From positions 45,766-109,765 of the forward strand of contig NW_019154060.1 of the NCBI RefSeq assembly GCF_001653235.2: a stretch of DNA of 64,000 nucleotides, written 5' to 3'. Made by a program: the position numbers and the translations under genes. Positions 34,546-43,163 of this stretch are shown one piece after another. The stretch is from Pochonia chlamydosporia 170. Taxonomy: Eukaryota; Ascomycota; Sordariomycetes; Hypocreales; Clavicipitaceae. The notes below the pieces were generated by a model that saw only the letters and a program-made list of their open reading frames with translations, was not told the origin of the DNA and did not search any database. Each line of letters opens with the position of its first letter. The stretch's first letter is position 1.

Positions 34546-34914
34546 TCATCCAGTCATGGTTCGCTCATGACCAGCTGTTAATCCCTCCATTCTGTCAAAA
34601 CCACCTCGTAGTTGGCTCTCCGGCTTGATCTGCTTGCCCTTGAGTACGGTATACTTGATCAGGTTCTCACAATCTTCCCGCCGTACTCTCGCTAGCCAGA
34701 TACCTTGCGCAGCACGGACATCTGACTTGGCGTGATCATTGGTGCTGTTGGACGTACCATTCTTCTCAGTCTCCCCATTCGTCTCTGCCATCTCATCGAT
34801 TTCGTCTTCTCCAAAGGCATTCGGTCTTCGGTAGATCATGACATTGGCAGAGTACTTGTTCTCGCCGACATAATTGATGAAGTAGATGCCAACGCCACCT
34901 GGTCTCTCGTAGCT
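34546..34914 (-). CDS. C-terminal fragment of an unidentified protein
   Basis: From a stop near 34914 the minus strand reads RLSYERPGGVGIYFINYVGE, then SANVMIYRRPNAFGEDEIDE, a polar low-complexity stretch (NGETEKNGTSNSTNDH), and IWLARVRREDCENLIKYTVLKG. The balanced composition suggests real coding sequence, not chance. I do not recognise the family, and the 5' part is missing or in an upstream exon. It is probably a gene relic. Confidence 0.35.
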   Translation of the reverse strand, partial: SYERPGGVGIYFINYVGENKYSANVMIYRRPNAFGEDEIDEMAETNGETEKNGTSNSTNDHAKSDVRAAQGIWLARVRREDCENLIKYTVLKGKQIKPESQLRGGFDRMEGLTAGHERTMTG

Positions 34915-35969
34915 CAGGCGTGTCGCTCAAATATATGCCACAATACAAGCAGCTCTATTATTCGTAGCGGAGCTCGTTTCGATAATGTTCAACTCGTAAT
35001 GTCTAATTCATTGCAAAACCAGGCACCAACCTCCTATGGGTGCATCAACGCTCAATAGGACGCCTTCCATAAGGAAATAAGCCACATGCCACAACCTTGA
35101 CTCAGCGTCACAAGCAGATTGAGTCGATTCTTCCGCTAGAGAACCCTGCCAAGATCAACTTTCTCACTCGAATCAAGTGTGGGATAAAGCTGTTTACTTG
35201 GGCAGCTCTGGGGTTGAATTATTGAATAATAACGGTGAAGTGCTGATACACAGCGTAGGCACTGTGTACGAGGGGCAAAAGATTAAACTAAAACTGTTCC
35301 GTGAAGGCCAAGATTCGAGTCAAGAGCTGGCTGTGGGTGAGGCGGAGCTGTATAAAGTAGAGTGGAACGGGTCAGATCCAGCAAAAACGAATAATCAACG
35401 GCCGGCCAAATGTCAAGATATCCTGGTTGTCAAGCCCTACAGCTTGAGACACGCTTGAAGATCAACATTAAATGGCGCTGTTTCAATTTTCCCAGAGATG
35501 AAGGTTTCGGCGGGGTCGCGCTGTTCGCGCTACAAAGAACTCGGGAAGGCCAAGGAGTGTCTACTTCACTTGTTTTAGATCTCTCGTTTTAGACTTTCCG
35601 GCTTCCTTAAACCACGCGAAACGACTCAGCCATCCAAGCAAGGCGAGGTCGTTCATGATACCAAACTTGTAACGGTCCTAATCATCCAAAACACTCAGAC
35701 AGAAAACGAAATACCCGCAGAGAATTCCCGCTGGGTCAGGTTTACCACGCAGACCCGATATCAAGAGCAGCCATTGACCGCCATGGAATACAAATACCCT
35801 AAGCATCCCACCCATTCTCTCTCAATTCAGCATCATCAGTACATTATCTATCTTAACAACTTCTTCTCTTAAGCTCTGAACATCAATCAAGTATAGCTGG
35901 TCTATACTCTCAATCCAAAACAATAACAACAAGCAATTCTACTGTCAACAACCCCTAACATCCTTCACA
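34915..35969. other. Gene-poor stretch left of the secreted-protein gene
   Basis: Two coding-like patches lie on the plus strand, about 35090-35220 (KQIESILPLENPAKINF) and 35123-35458 (VGTVYEGQKIKLKLF), in overlapping frames. Neither is identified. From about 35,750 the sequence turns into CT- and A-rich leader typical of a fungal promoter and 5' UTR, with TCTATCTTAACAAC and CAATCAAGTATAG stretches. Confidence 0.35.
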
Positions 35970-36504
35970 ATGGTTCGCATCAACAACTTGGCTCTTTTTG
36001 CTCGTATGATTTTGAGATGACCCTGCTTTTTTTTCCCCGCATAATTTAATCGCCTGCTGACACGCCCGTGAACTAGTAAGCGCGTCCGCATTGGCGGCGT
36101 CAATTCATCATGACCGCCGTGGAGTCAACATCCTCGCCGGGCCTGACGTTCCCAGCCGAGCCGAGGCTTTGGTGGAACTGGACAGGCGCCAGAATGAGGC
36201 ACCAGATAACCCCGCGGTCCAGAAGCTCAAAGAGGAGCGAAAGGCCATCTCACCCGAGCTTGACCAGGCCAGGCAAGATATGAAGGCCGCCGAGAAAGCC
36301 GCCGACGACGCCATTCCCCAGGACCTTAAGCAGAAGGAGGAGGATGCCTTCGCGAAGTTCAAGACCATCCGCCAGGGTCTCCCAGAGGATAAGAAAAAGC
36401 AGCTTAAGGAGAATGGAAAGGCCTTAGCGGCAGCCAGGAAGGCGGCCACTGCCCCGTCTGGCCCAGTCGTTAGCCCTACTCTTTCTGCGCCCCTTAAGTT
36501 CTAA
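35970..36504 (+). CDS. Small secreted protein (two exons), candidate effector-like protein
   Basis: Exon 1 (35970-36003) starts at ATG after an A/C-rich leader ending TTCACA. A 73-nt intron (36004-36076, GTATGA..AACTAG) splits a codon in phase 1. Exon 2 runs to 36504. The 153-residue product opens MVRINNLALFALSASALA, a textbook signal peptide (charged start, hydrophobic core, ALA-A cleavage). This reading depends on the splice, because neither exon alone shows it. The mature part begins ASIHHDRRGVNIL and is very polar and helical, rich in K, E, A and D. A central part (about 60-135) is probably coiled-coil. It has no cysteine and no membrane segment. It lies among solo LTRs, as many fungal effector genes do. 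Function is unknown; secretion is inferred. Confidence 0.75.
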
Positions 36505-36699
36505 ATCGGGCTTTAAAACTCCGCACGCCAGGGACAAACATGTCCACCAGGGACGGAAATTCGCCCTTCGCATGTCCTCTATTACCAACAAATTATGTGC
36601 TACCTACCGCGACTCATACAAGATAGTTACAAAAATTTGAAAGTAATAAACATATTAATTGGGGACCTATTGACATGTTTTACTAGTGACTGTCTAAAT

Positions 36700-36933
36700 T
36701 GTCACGTTATGAGACTCATTGTTAACTAAGCTTCTTCTCAAAATTAGTATTCTTGTTGTTCGAGCTTGCAGACTCTGTCTGCAGCTCTCCTTTTAGTATC
36801 AAAACACTTCCTTCCGTCCGAAGCAAATAATTGCTTTTTCCGGCTATTCTCAGTTCCCATAGCCGACGTCATGACAGCCAGCATTTACACCAAGTTTTGC
36901 TTGTTCTATCAACAGAGGCAGTTTTATCCGACA
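36700..36933 (+). mobile_element. Solo LTR, copy 4 (core type II) with perfect 5-bp duplication
   Basis: TGTCACGTTATGAGACTC..TTTTATCCGACA is flanked by taaat on both sides (36695-36699 and 36934-36938). TG..CA ends with a 5-bp duplication support an LTR made by a retroviral-type integrase. The core has GACTCTGTCTGCAGC and GAAGCAAATAATTGC. It lies about 200 bases downstream of the secreted-protein gene. Confidence 0.9.
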
Positions 36934-37214
36934 TAAATAGTTCGGTTGATGAGTGTTACGAGGCCACGGCAGTTCCTGACGCCCTTCGGACAATGAAAGA
37001 AAGAAAAACATCCATTACAGCGCCTCTCATTCGAACCCTGCTTTCTTAATTGCAACAATTGCTATGTTTGTACAACCACGATATAGCTCCGACGTCAGCT
37101 GACTCGTCTTTCAACCACTGAAACTAGCAATCTTTAGATCGGGCTGCAGCATCTCCAATTTTAGGAAGAGGGAATGTTGAACCGTTTGCATTATGATCCC
37201 AGGCGGATGGCGCG

Positions 37215-38103
37215 GTGGAGTATATGGGGATCCTATGGATTGTGAGAAGTTTTGAGAGTGGCCATTGGATGCGCCTTAAGGGATTTTCGGGTGATGCGCC
37301 GGATCTGGTGATCGAGGGTTTTCAGTGGGGTATCTCCCTGTGCGCTGTCATAGAGCTCAACTGTACCATCCTCACAGCATTTAGGACAAGGAAAGGCTTT
37401 TATTTTTGGAGCTTTGTTGTTGCTACAAATGACATCGCACCATATTCCATTGGAAATCTGCTACTGCACATTGTACAATCCGAGCCACAAGCTCTGTGCA
37501 TCGCTCTCATAGCCATTGGTTCGGTCTCAATGGTTACCGGGCAATCTGTTGTTTTTATATTCCCGTCTCCATCTGGTTGTTAGCAGCCAGCGATGTTTAA
37601 GGATCGTCCTGGCCATGATTATTATCAACGCAGTTATACTGCGCGTTCCCACTGTCGCGCTCCTCTATGCATAGTACATTAGTCTCGATTCGAATTCAAT
37701 TAGTGGCTTTAATATCCAAGAGAGGGTTCAAATTACAGGGTTTGCTGTCCTAGAACTTACTATCTCCGGAATCTATATCTGGCAGTCCCTCGCCGTCTTC
37801 TCATTCCAACGTTACCTGCGCTATAACGCTGCCCGGAAGGTGCGGAACCATCTAATTCCGGTTAATGTCATAGTCATCCCGTTTGACATTGCCATTGTTT
37901 TGCTTGCAAGCTTTTGTTTCTTTGACACTGAGGTTGCCTTCAGGCCCTTCGTCTACAGCGTGAAGCTTAAGATGGAGTTTTCCATTCTTAATCGACTTGT
38001 GGAACTGACCTGCGGTGGGATGCGCAGCCTGGTGAAGCACCACTTCAGCTTGGCCTACCATGACGCGAATCCACCCCATGCACGTACTCTACGTGACTCT
38101 TAA
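37215..38103 (+). pseudogene. Fungal multi-pass membrane protein (DUF7703-like), broken
   Basis: The first frame (37215-37583) reads GDAPDLVIEGFQWGISLC, FYFWSFVVATNDIAPYS and SMVTGQSVV, a set of hydrophobic helices. An extra T near 37555 shifts the frame. In the shifted frame it continues LYSRLHLVV...LRIVLAMIIINAVILRVP, is cut by one TAG near 37670, and then stays open to 38103 through GFAVLELTISGIYIW, IPFDIAIVLLASFCFF and SVKLKMEFSILNRLVEL. The order of helices and loops matches a fungal family of integral membrane proteins of unknown role, as far as I can recall it. The two breaks make it a recent pseudogene. Confidence 0.65.
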
Positions 38104-38176
38104 GGACGAGCATGGCTTCACAGGGGTATAATGGACTTCAAACTGTGCGACGTGGCATGGGCAGAGTGTGTATATT

Positions 38177-38200
38177 CAGTGTGGTAAATAATACAAACAA
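38177..38200 (+). repeat. hAT terminus remnant shared with hAT-1
   Basis: CAGTGTGGTAAATAATACAAACAATA matches the end of hAT-1 at 6875 with one change. A pogo-like terminus starts immediately after it (TAACGTAAGTGCATAG), so a pogo element may have inserted at a TA within this remnant. Confidence 0.6.
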
Positions 38201-38567
38201 TAACGTAAGTGCATAGTGAGCTGGACAGCATAGTGAGCTGGACACTCCACTGCCAAAATAGGACTATTTATCTTTGACTTCACATTTCTCTCCCAATAAT
38301 CATGGAAAATGTCGATAAAGAAAGACAAATGATTTTAGCCCGCCAGGCTATCCAAAATACCCCAAGACCAAGCATTCGAGCGGCTGCCAAAATCTATATG
38401 GTACCTCATAGTACACTTAGCGCTCGTGTTAAGGGAATCGCCGCACGACGCGATACTATGCCGCCCTGTCGGAAACTTACAAATCTAGAGGAATCAACAA
38501 TTGTTGAATATATTCTTGACCTAGATTCGCGATCTTTTCCCCCCCGGCTCAGTGGTGTGCAAGATAT
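38198..38567 (+). pseudogene. pogo/Fot-like transposase N-terminal fragment, copy 1
   Basis: The stretch starts with a terminus like that of the pogo element at 47.9 kb (TAACGTAAGTGCATAGTGAGC); part of it, gcatagtgagctggac, is duplicated in tandem. From 38302 it encodes MENVDKERQMILARQAIQNT...STLSARVKGI, then LTNLEESTIVEYILDLDSR. This is the psq/CENP-B type DNA-binding region, about 75 percent identical to the 48-kb copy. The frame is cut at GVQDI by a solo LTR. The DDE core is not found downstream. Confidence 0.8.
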
Positions 38568-38835
38568 TGTCACGTTATGAAAGTCATAGCCAAATTTAAT
38601 ATCGTGGCGCACAGGTAATTACTGATGATGAATTCATTATTGTTCTTGTTCGTTGTCCTTCTCTTGGCAGAGGGATTCACGTCATTTATCTGAGTTCAGA
38701 AGCATAACTACCAGCCTTCAGATAAAATTCCAGATGGTTGGCCAGCCTCTCATCTCCTGATATCTATGATTTTATGACATCTAGCAATTACTCCAAGTCT
38801 GCTTGTTCAATTAACAGAGGCAGTTTTATCCGACA
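38568..38835 (+). mobile_element. Solo LTR, copy 5 (core type I), inside a pogo transposase
   Basis: It starts TGTCACGTTATGAAAGTC directly after the pogo codons for GVQDI and ends TTTTATCCGACA. The core is type I. Directly abutting it on the right is a second LTR lacking its first seven bases. Confidence 0.8.
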
Positions 38836-39091
38836 TTATGAGACTCATCATTAGCTTACGTCACTTTATGTTATCGCACACAGGTACACACTGTGGTACA
38901 ATCATTGTTGTGTGTCAATTCTGCTTAGACACCATTCTCTGCAGCCGTTTTTTAAATAAAACTTCCTTTCGTCCGAAGCATAAGTATAATTGCTTTTTCC
39001 GGCTATCTTCATCCCTAAAAGCCGACGTTATGACAGCTAACAGTTACACCAAGTTTGCCTGTTCTATCAACAGAGGCATACTTATCAGACG
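38836..39091 (+). mobile_element. LTR copy 6 (core type II), 5' end missing, tandem with copy 5
   Basis: It begins TTATGAGACTCATC with no TGTCACG and ends TACTTATCAGAC. The core has CCGAAGCATAAGTATAATTGC and GCCGACGTTATGACAG. The missing start and the exact abutment to copy 5 suggest recombination between two copies, not a simple insertion. Confidence 0.7.
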
Positions 39092-39548
39092 GGAGGCGGT
39101 TACTTCCTTGGCGCTTTGATTGTCGGCCAGTGACTCCTTCTGCACCGGATACGCAGCGAGGGTAAGGTGATTTAAATTGGGTAACCACAACCAAGAAGCT
39201 GAGCATTGATGACTTGCGAGCCTTGAGGTGACTTCTGACCGAAAACGGGCTGCGTTGGCACAACTCACAGTAAGGGACATGCAAAGCAGTCCGAGCCTTC
39301 TTGAAGCAGTTTATCAGGAGAAAGAATTAAATTAAAGCGTTTAGAAGAAGCAAATCACCGGGTGATTGTCAAGAATCGAGCAGGCCGCGAAGGGATGGGA
39401 GGACACAATATGGAAATGCGGTCATGTGTCGGTAAGTAGAGTAGTCATCATGTAGTCCTGTAAGGTTATATCAGTAGATTATGTTGAGATAACCTTGTCT
39501 AGAAACCAAAATCCTCCCATGCTGCTGAAATTTATGTCTCAGTACTTT
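39092..39548 (+). other. Decayed coding-like stretch between solo LTRs
   Basis: One frame holds LASLEVTSDRKRAALAQLTV and SPSLLEAVYQEKELN before a stop, and a shifted frame gives LKRLEEANHRVIVKNRAGRE. The helical, charged character could be the C-terminal tail of the interrupted pogo transposase or part of the gene cut by copy 7. I cannot decide which. Confidence 0.3.
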
Positions 39549-39783
39549 TGTCATGTTATGAGACCCATTGTTAACTAAGCTTCTTTACAAAATCATTGTT
39601 CTTGTTGTTGTTCGTGCTGCAGACAGAGTCTGCAGCCGTCTTTTAATACTAGCAAACGTCCCGTTCGTCCGAAGCAAATAATTGCTTTTTCCGGCTGTTC
39701 TCAGTTCTCATAGCCGACGTCATGACAACCAGCATTTACACCAAGTTTGCTTGTTCTATCAACAGAGGCAGTTTTATCCGACA
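39549..39783 (+). mobile_element. Solo LTR, copy 7 (core type II) with perfect 5-bp duplication
   Basis: TGTCATGTTATGAGACCC..TTTTATCCGACA is flanked by acttt at 39544-39548 and 39784-39788. It interrupts a minus-strand coding-like sequence (SIVTK on one side, VLRHKFQQHG on the other). Confidence 0.9.
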
Positions 39784-39895
39784 ACTTTGTCACTATGCTC
39801 AATCCCTCAATGATCAGTACAGAATTGAACCACACTCCTGTCTCCTTGAGCCTCTCAACTAGCTCCTTCACCTTCAACACATAAGCCAACCTAAA

Positions 39896-42800
39896 ACGTT
39901 GCAACCAAGGCTCGAAACCACTACACCCATCCACATTTGGGCCAAGTCGAGTGGATGTGCTACATATCAGACCTCTACTTGGTGGATGTGATACACTTCC
40001 AAGTTGAGTGGAGTGGATGTACACATGTATGTACAAGTGCACTTTGGAGACTGTTCACCGGATCAGGCCTATTCGGCCTCACTTTCATATTTCGTTATTA
40101 ACTCTTCCCCCGTCTGCTGCAGTACTAAATCACCCCCCTCGCTGACGCTGTCCTCGCCGTCCAATAGCCACTTTGACTCGGCAAGTGCCAGTTCATTGTC
40201 GCTCAGAGTCGCGTAGACTCCATCCAGTTGAGTCTCAACATGCGAGTGAAGCAATGGATCTAGGTCCTTGATGAGGCCTGCACGATACCAAGAACGTAAA
40301 ACCTGACAGATTCCAATAATCTCAGCATCGAGGTCTGTACGCAATGCCGAGACCATCTTGCCAGCTGCTGAAAATAACCTTTCACATTCGGCTGACATTG
40401 GCTGAATCGTCAGGAAGTCCAAGGCCATCCTGGATAACCTGGGATATCTGCCTTTTTTCGTGATCCAGTAACGGATTGGATCGCGAACATTGCTGTCACC
40501 TACCTCACGATCCGTCTGCCACGCCTGGTACTCGTCGCCCATTATAGTTGTTACGTAGGCTGGTGTTGAGCTTGGCAGACGACTGTTCTTCTCGAACGCG
40601 TTGAAAAACCGAGACCGTTTAGCTGGTGGCTCCTCGTCACTCCTGCTGCTGGTAGTCCTAACTTCAAGGTGGGCGTAATCGGATAACCAGACATCGGCAA
40701 CCATCTCTTTTGCCTTTTTTACCCAACTAGGCTTATGTGACCACGTCTCATCAAACCAGTCCCAGCGATAGGCTGGATGGAGCGCCATGGCTGTATAGTA
40801 TATCGGCGTCTCATCCAGCCGTTGGTAATACTCATCCAGCTTATCCCAAGCAAGGTTGATTCCGATGCGCAAGTACTCTGCATCAGGAAAACCAGCAGCA
40901 AGCTCTTTATACTCTTCCAGTGTGTTAAGAAGCAGCTCGTACCCCAGCACCACGTCCCAGACATTGCCGTAGGAACCGGTCCAGCCCTGTCTGCGCTTAC
41001 GGATGTGCCCATCGCCCTCCAGCGTCTTCACCACGGTTTCGAAGACGGTCAGAATAGCCTCCAAATGGTAGAGGACCTCCCAGTCTTTGTCCGTGAGCTG
41101 ATTCTCGTCACGGAGGATGCGTGGCTTTTTTGCCAACTTGGCTTGCGTCACCTGCCCAGTCTTCCTAGACCGATTTTCGTCTTCCCACTGTGCCTTGTAC
41201 CTGACCAGCAGTAGTTTGATGGACGTTTTTAACCGCAGAGCCCTGCGGATCATGTAGAGCTGTGACAGCCAGCGCGTGTCGTTATCGATGATTAGCTTGA
41301 GCGGTTTCTTCGACCGAAGTTTCAGGGTGGTGGCGCGATCAATTTCTTCCTATTTAAAGAGCCAAAGTTAGCACAAGGCGAATGGCGTTTGGTCAAGCCT
41401 CCTACCCTCTGAACCTCTTTGAATAAGTATATCAGCCGATGGGTAACGCGCACATCCACAACGATATTATGTAACTTCCCAACAGGCCCTTTTCGGCGCC
41501 ATCGAGCGTATTCAGCATCAGATAACGCTTCTGCGCCTGATAATTGCTGCTCGAACGCGTCCGTATTTCTCCCAAATAACAGTGCCTTGGCTGACAAGTT
41601 GATGGTGTGGCCCATGCAACGTCCACGGCGCAGCCGGCCGTTGAACCCAAGCTCAGCCCCGATAACCTCCATCGCCGTATCGTTATTTTCAGCGTTGTCA
41701 AGGGTGAAATAGCCAATCTTCTCTCGACTCACACCAAGAGCATGCAGGACATCGAGAACCTCCCCGCCGATCGTTGAGCCGAAGTGGCGATGAGCCTCTG
41801 GAACCCCAATTATGATTTTGCAGGGCCGGTCCTTCTCATCTCTAAAAAAGCAGGCAATCCCATACAGGGCAAGCTTATTTCGAGACGTCCAGCCATCAAA
41901 TGATATATGGAGCAGTCCAGTGGAGCTCCTCAGCACTTCTATAACCCTCTGCTTGTGGCGGTTATATTCTTGAATAATCTTATATCGAATAGCACTGCCG
42001 CTCAGGTTGGCGCATTGGATCGAAACGGATGGACTCAAATAGTCGAAGATTTCTCGGAGGACGGGGTTCTCCACGAAGGAGAAGGATTGATTGCTACTCA
42101 CGATTAATTCCACTAGCATTCGCTGGAAGTGCTGTTTATCAAACCGTGAGATGATGCAATTCGCGATAGTCTGTTCCCTAGGCTTGTCAACGTTCAGTTT
42201 CAAAGCAGAGGCAATAGTCGGCTGCTTCGATTCCGGTGCGCCTTCTGATTTCAGCTGTGCCGTGCTCCTTTTCTCGCGTGCTGGTGCTGGTATTTTGTGC
42301 TCACGCCACAGGTGATTTGCCGCGTTCTGAAGGCTTGACGACGCAAAACTGGCGATACTGGGCCGATTTATGAGGATGCAGTGCTTGCAAGCCCATTTCC
42401 GGGGTCCCATGCCGTTGAATATCGCAGCCAAAGTCCCAAAGCCACGAGCTAGTGTCACGAGCGCGTTCGGACCAAGTCCAGCCTTTAAAATCGCGAAACA
42501 GACGGTCCTCCAGCAGCTTCTGTTGCTCTGACTGGACTGGCATATCGAATGACATACATGGTAAAAAAAAATTGTACGCCAAGCAGCAGCAGGAGATTCG
42601 AAGAAATTCGTTCATGCCGACAGTGTAAGATGAATTGTGGAGTGATCGGCATTGCTGACCAGGGTTTTAAGTGTCTCGATTTAAGATCAATTTCGTGCAA
42701 AAATACGCCTGCCGACCGCTGAAATACTGGGTCAGAAAATATCCTCAAAACCTACCCTAAATCCACCTAAATACATCAATTACATCCATTTCAAGCACGA

Positions 42801-42917
42801 ATGTAATGGATATTATGTAATCTGAGCGCCGACAAGATGGATTTAATAGAGATGGACCATTTATGGATGGTCCACGTGGCTATCCAGTGTAGTGGGTTCG
42901 AGCCTTGGTTGCAACGT
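39896..42917 (-). mobile_element. hAT-3 element with about 30-bp TIRs
   Basis: The ends share GCAACCAAGGCTCGAA plus CCACTACAC in inverted orientation, about 30 bp in all with one mismatch. Subterminal regions carry tggatg/catcca words in both orientations. No 8-bp target duplication is visible at either choice of boundary; the GTTGCAAC at the edge is palindromic, which blurs the start. It encodes one minus-strand transposase. Confidence 0.8.
40069..42555 (-). pseudogene. hAT-3 transposase, two exons, one N-terminal frameshift
   Basis: The natural start is probably at 42555 (MSFDMPVQSEQQKLLEDRLF). A one-base change in a C run near 42405 shifts the frame just before the BED-like finger WACKHCILINRP...LWREHK. 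The core follows: LHISFDGWTSRNKLALYGIA, GYFTLDNAENNDTAM and GRCMGHTINLSAKALLFG. A 56-nt intron (about 41350-41405) in phase 0 leads to EEIDRATTLKLRSKKPLK and DNDTRWLSQLY. The C-terminal block MALDFLTIQPMSAECERLFS is intact. Except for the single shift it would be full length, so it may have been active recently. Confidence 0.85.
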
Positions 42918-43163
42918 CTTCAAGGACTCTGTCAGGGTTGAAACGTAATAATTCAAGGACTTCAAGTCAGCATCTAATTCCGCCGTCCTAGGTCTGGCAA
43001 ACTGCGCAGCCGCTCTCTTTATCTCCATTTCCGCCAAAAACCGAGTAGTTTTGGCCATTTCCCTATCGAGCTCACCAATACCAAAAATAATCCTATCTTT
43101 TTCTCTGACGTTCTCTGCCATGCGCTTTTTAGCCCGGGCAATAAGTAAGCTGAAATCTGCCAT
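42918..43163 (-). pseudogene. 5' part of a coiled-coil protein gene cut by hAT-3
   Basis: Starting at ATG 43163, the minus strand encodes MADFSLLIARAKKRMAENVR, then IIFGIGELDREMAKTTRFLA and YYVSTLTESLKTLQ, a helical, charged protein. hAT-3 begins there. On the far side (39895-39784) the same strand reads VLKVKELVERLKETGVWFN and LIIEGLSIVTK, and solo LTR copy 7 then cuts it. Both flanks look like one gene, but I cannot prove they were continuous. Family unknown. Confidence 0.4.

Noticed and set aside
31306..39783. Reading the TGTCACG..CCGACA repeats as DNA-transposon MITEs
   Set aside because: TG..CA ends with clean 5-bp duplications at two copies (taaat, acttt) fit solo LTRs better; inverted similarity of the ends is limited to TGTC.
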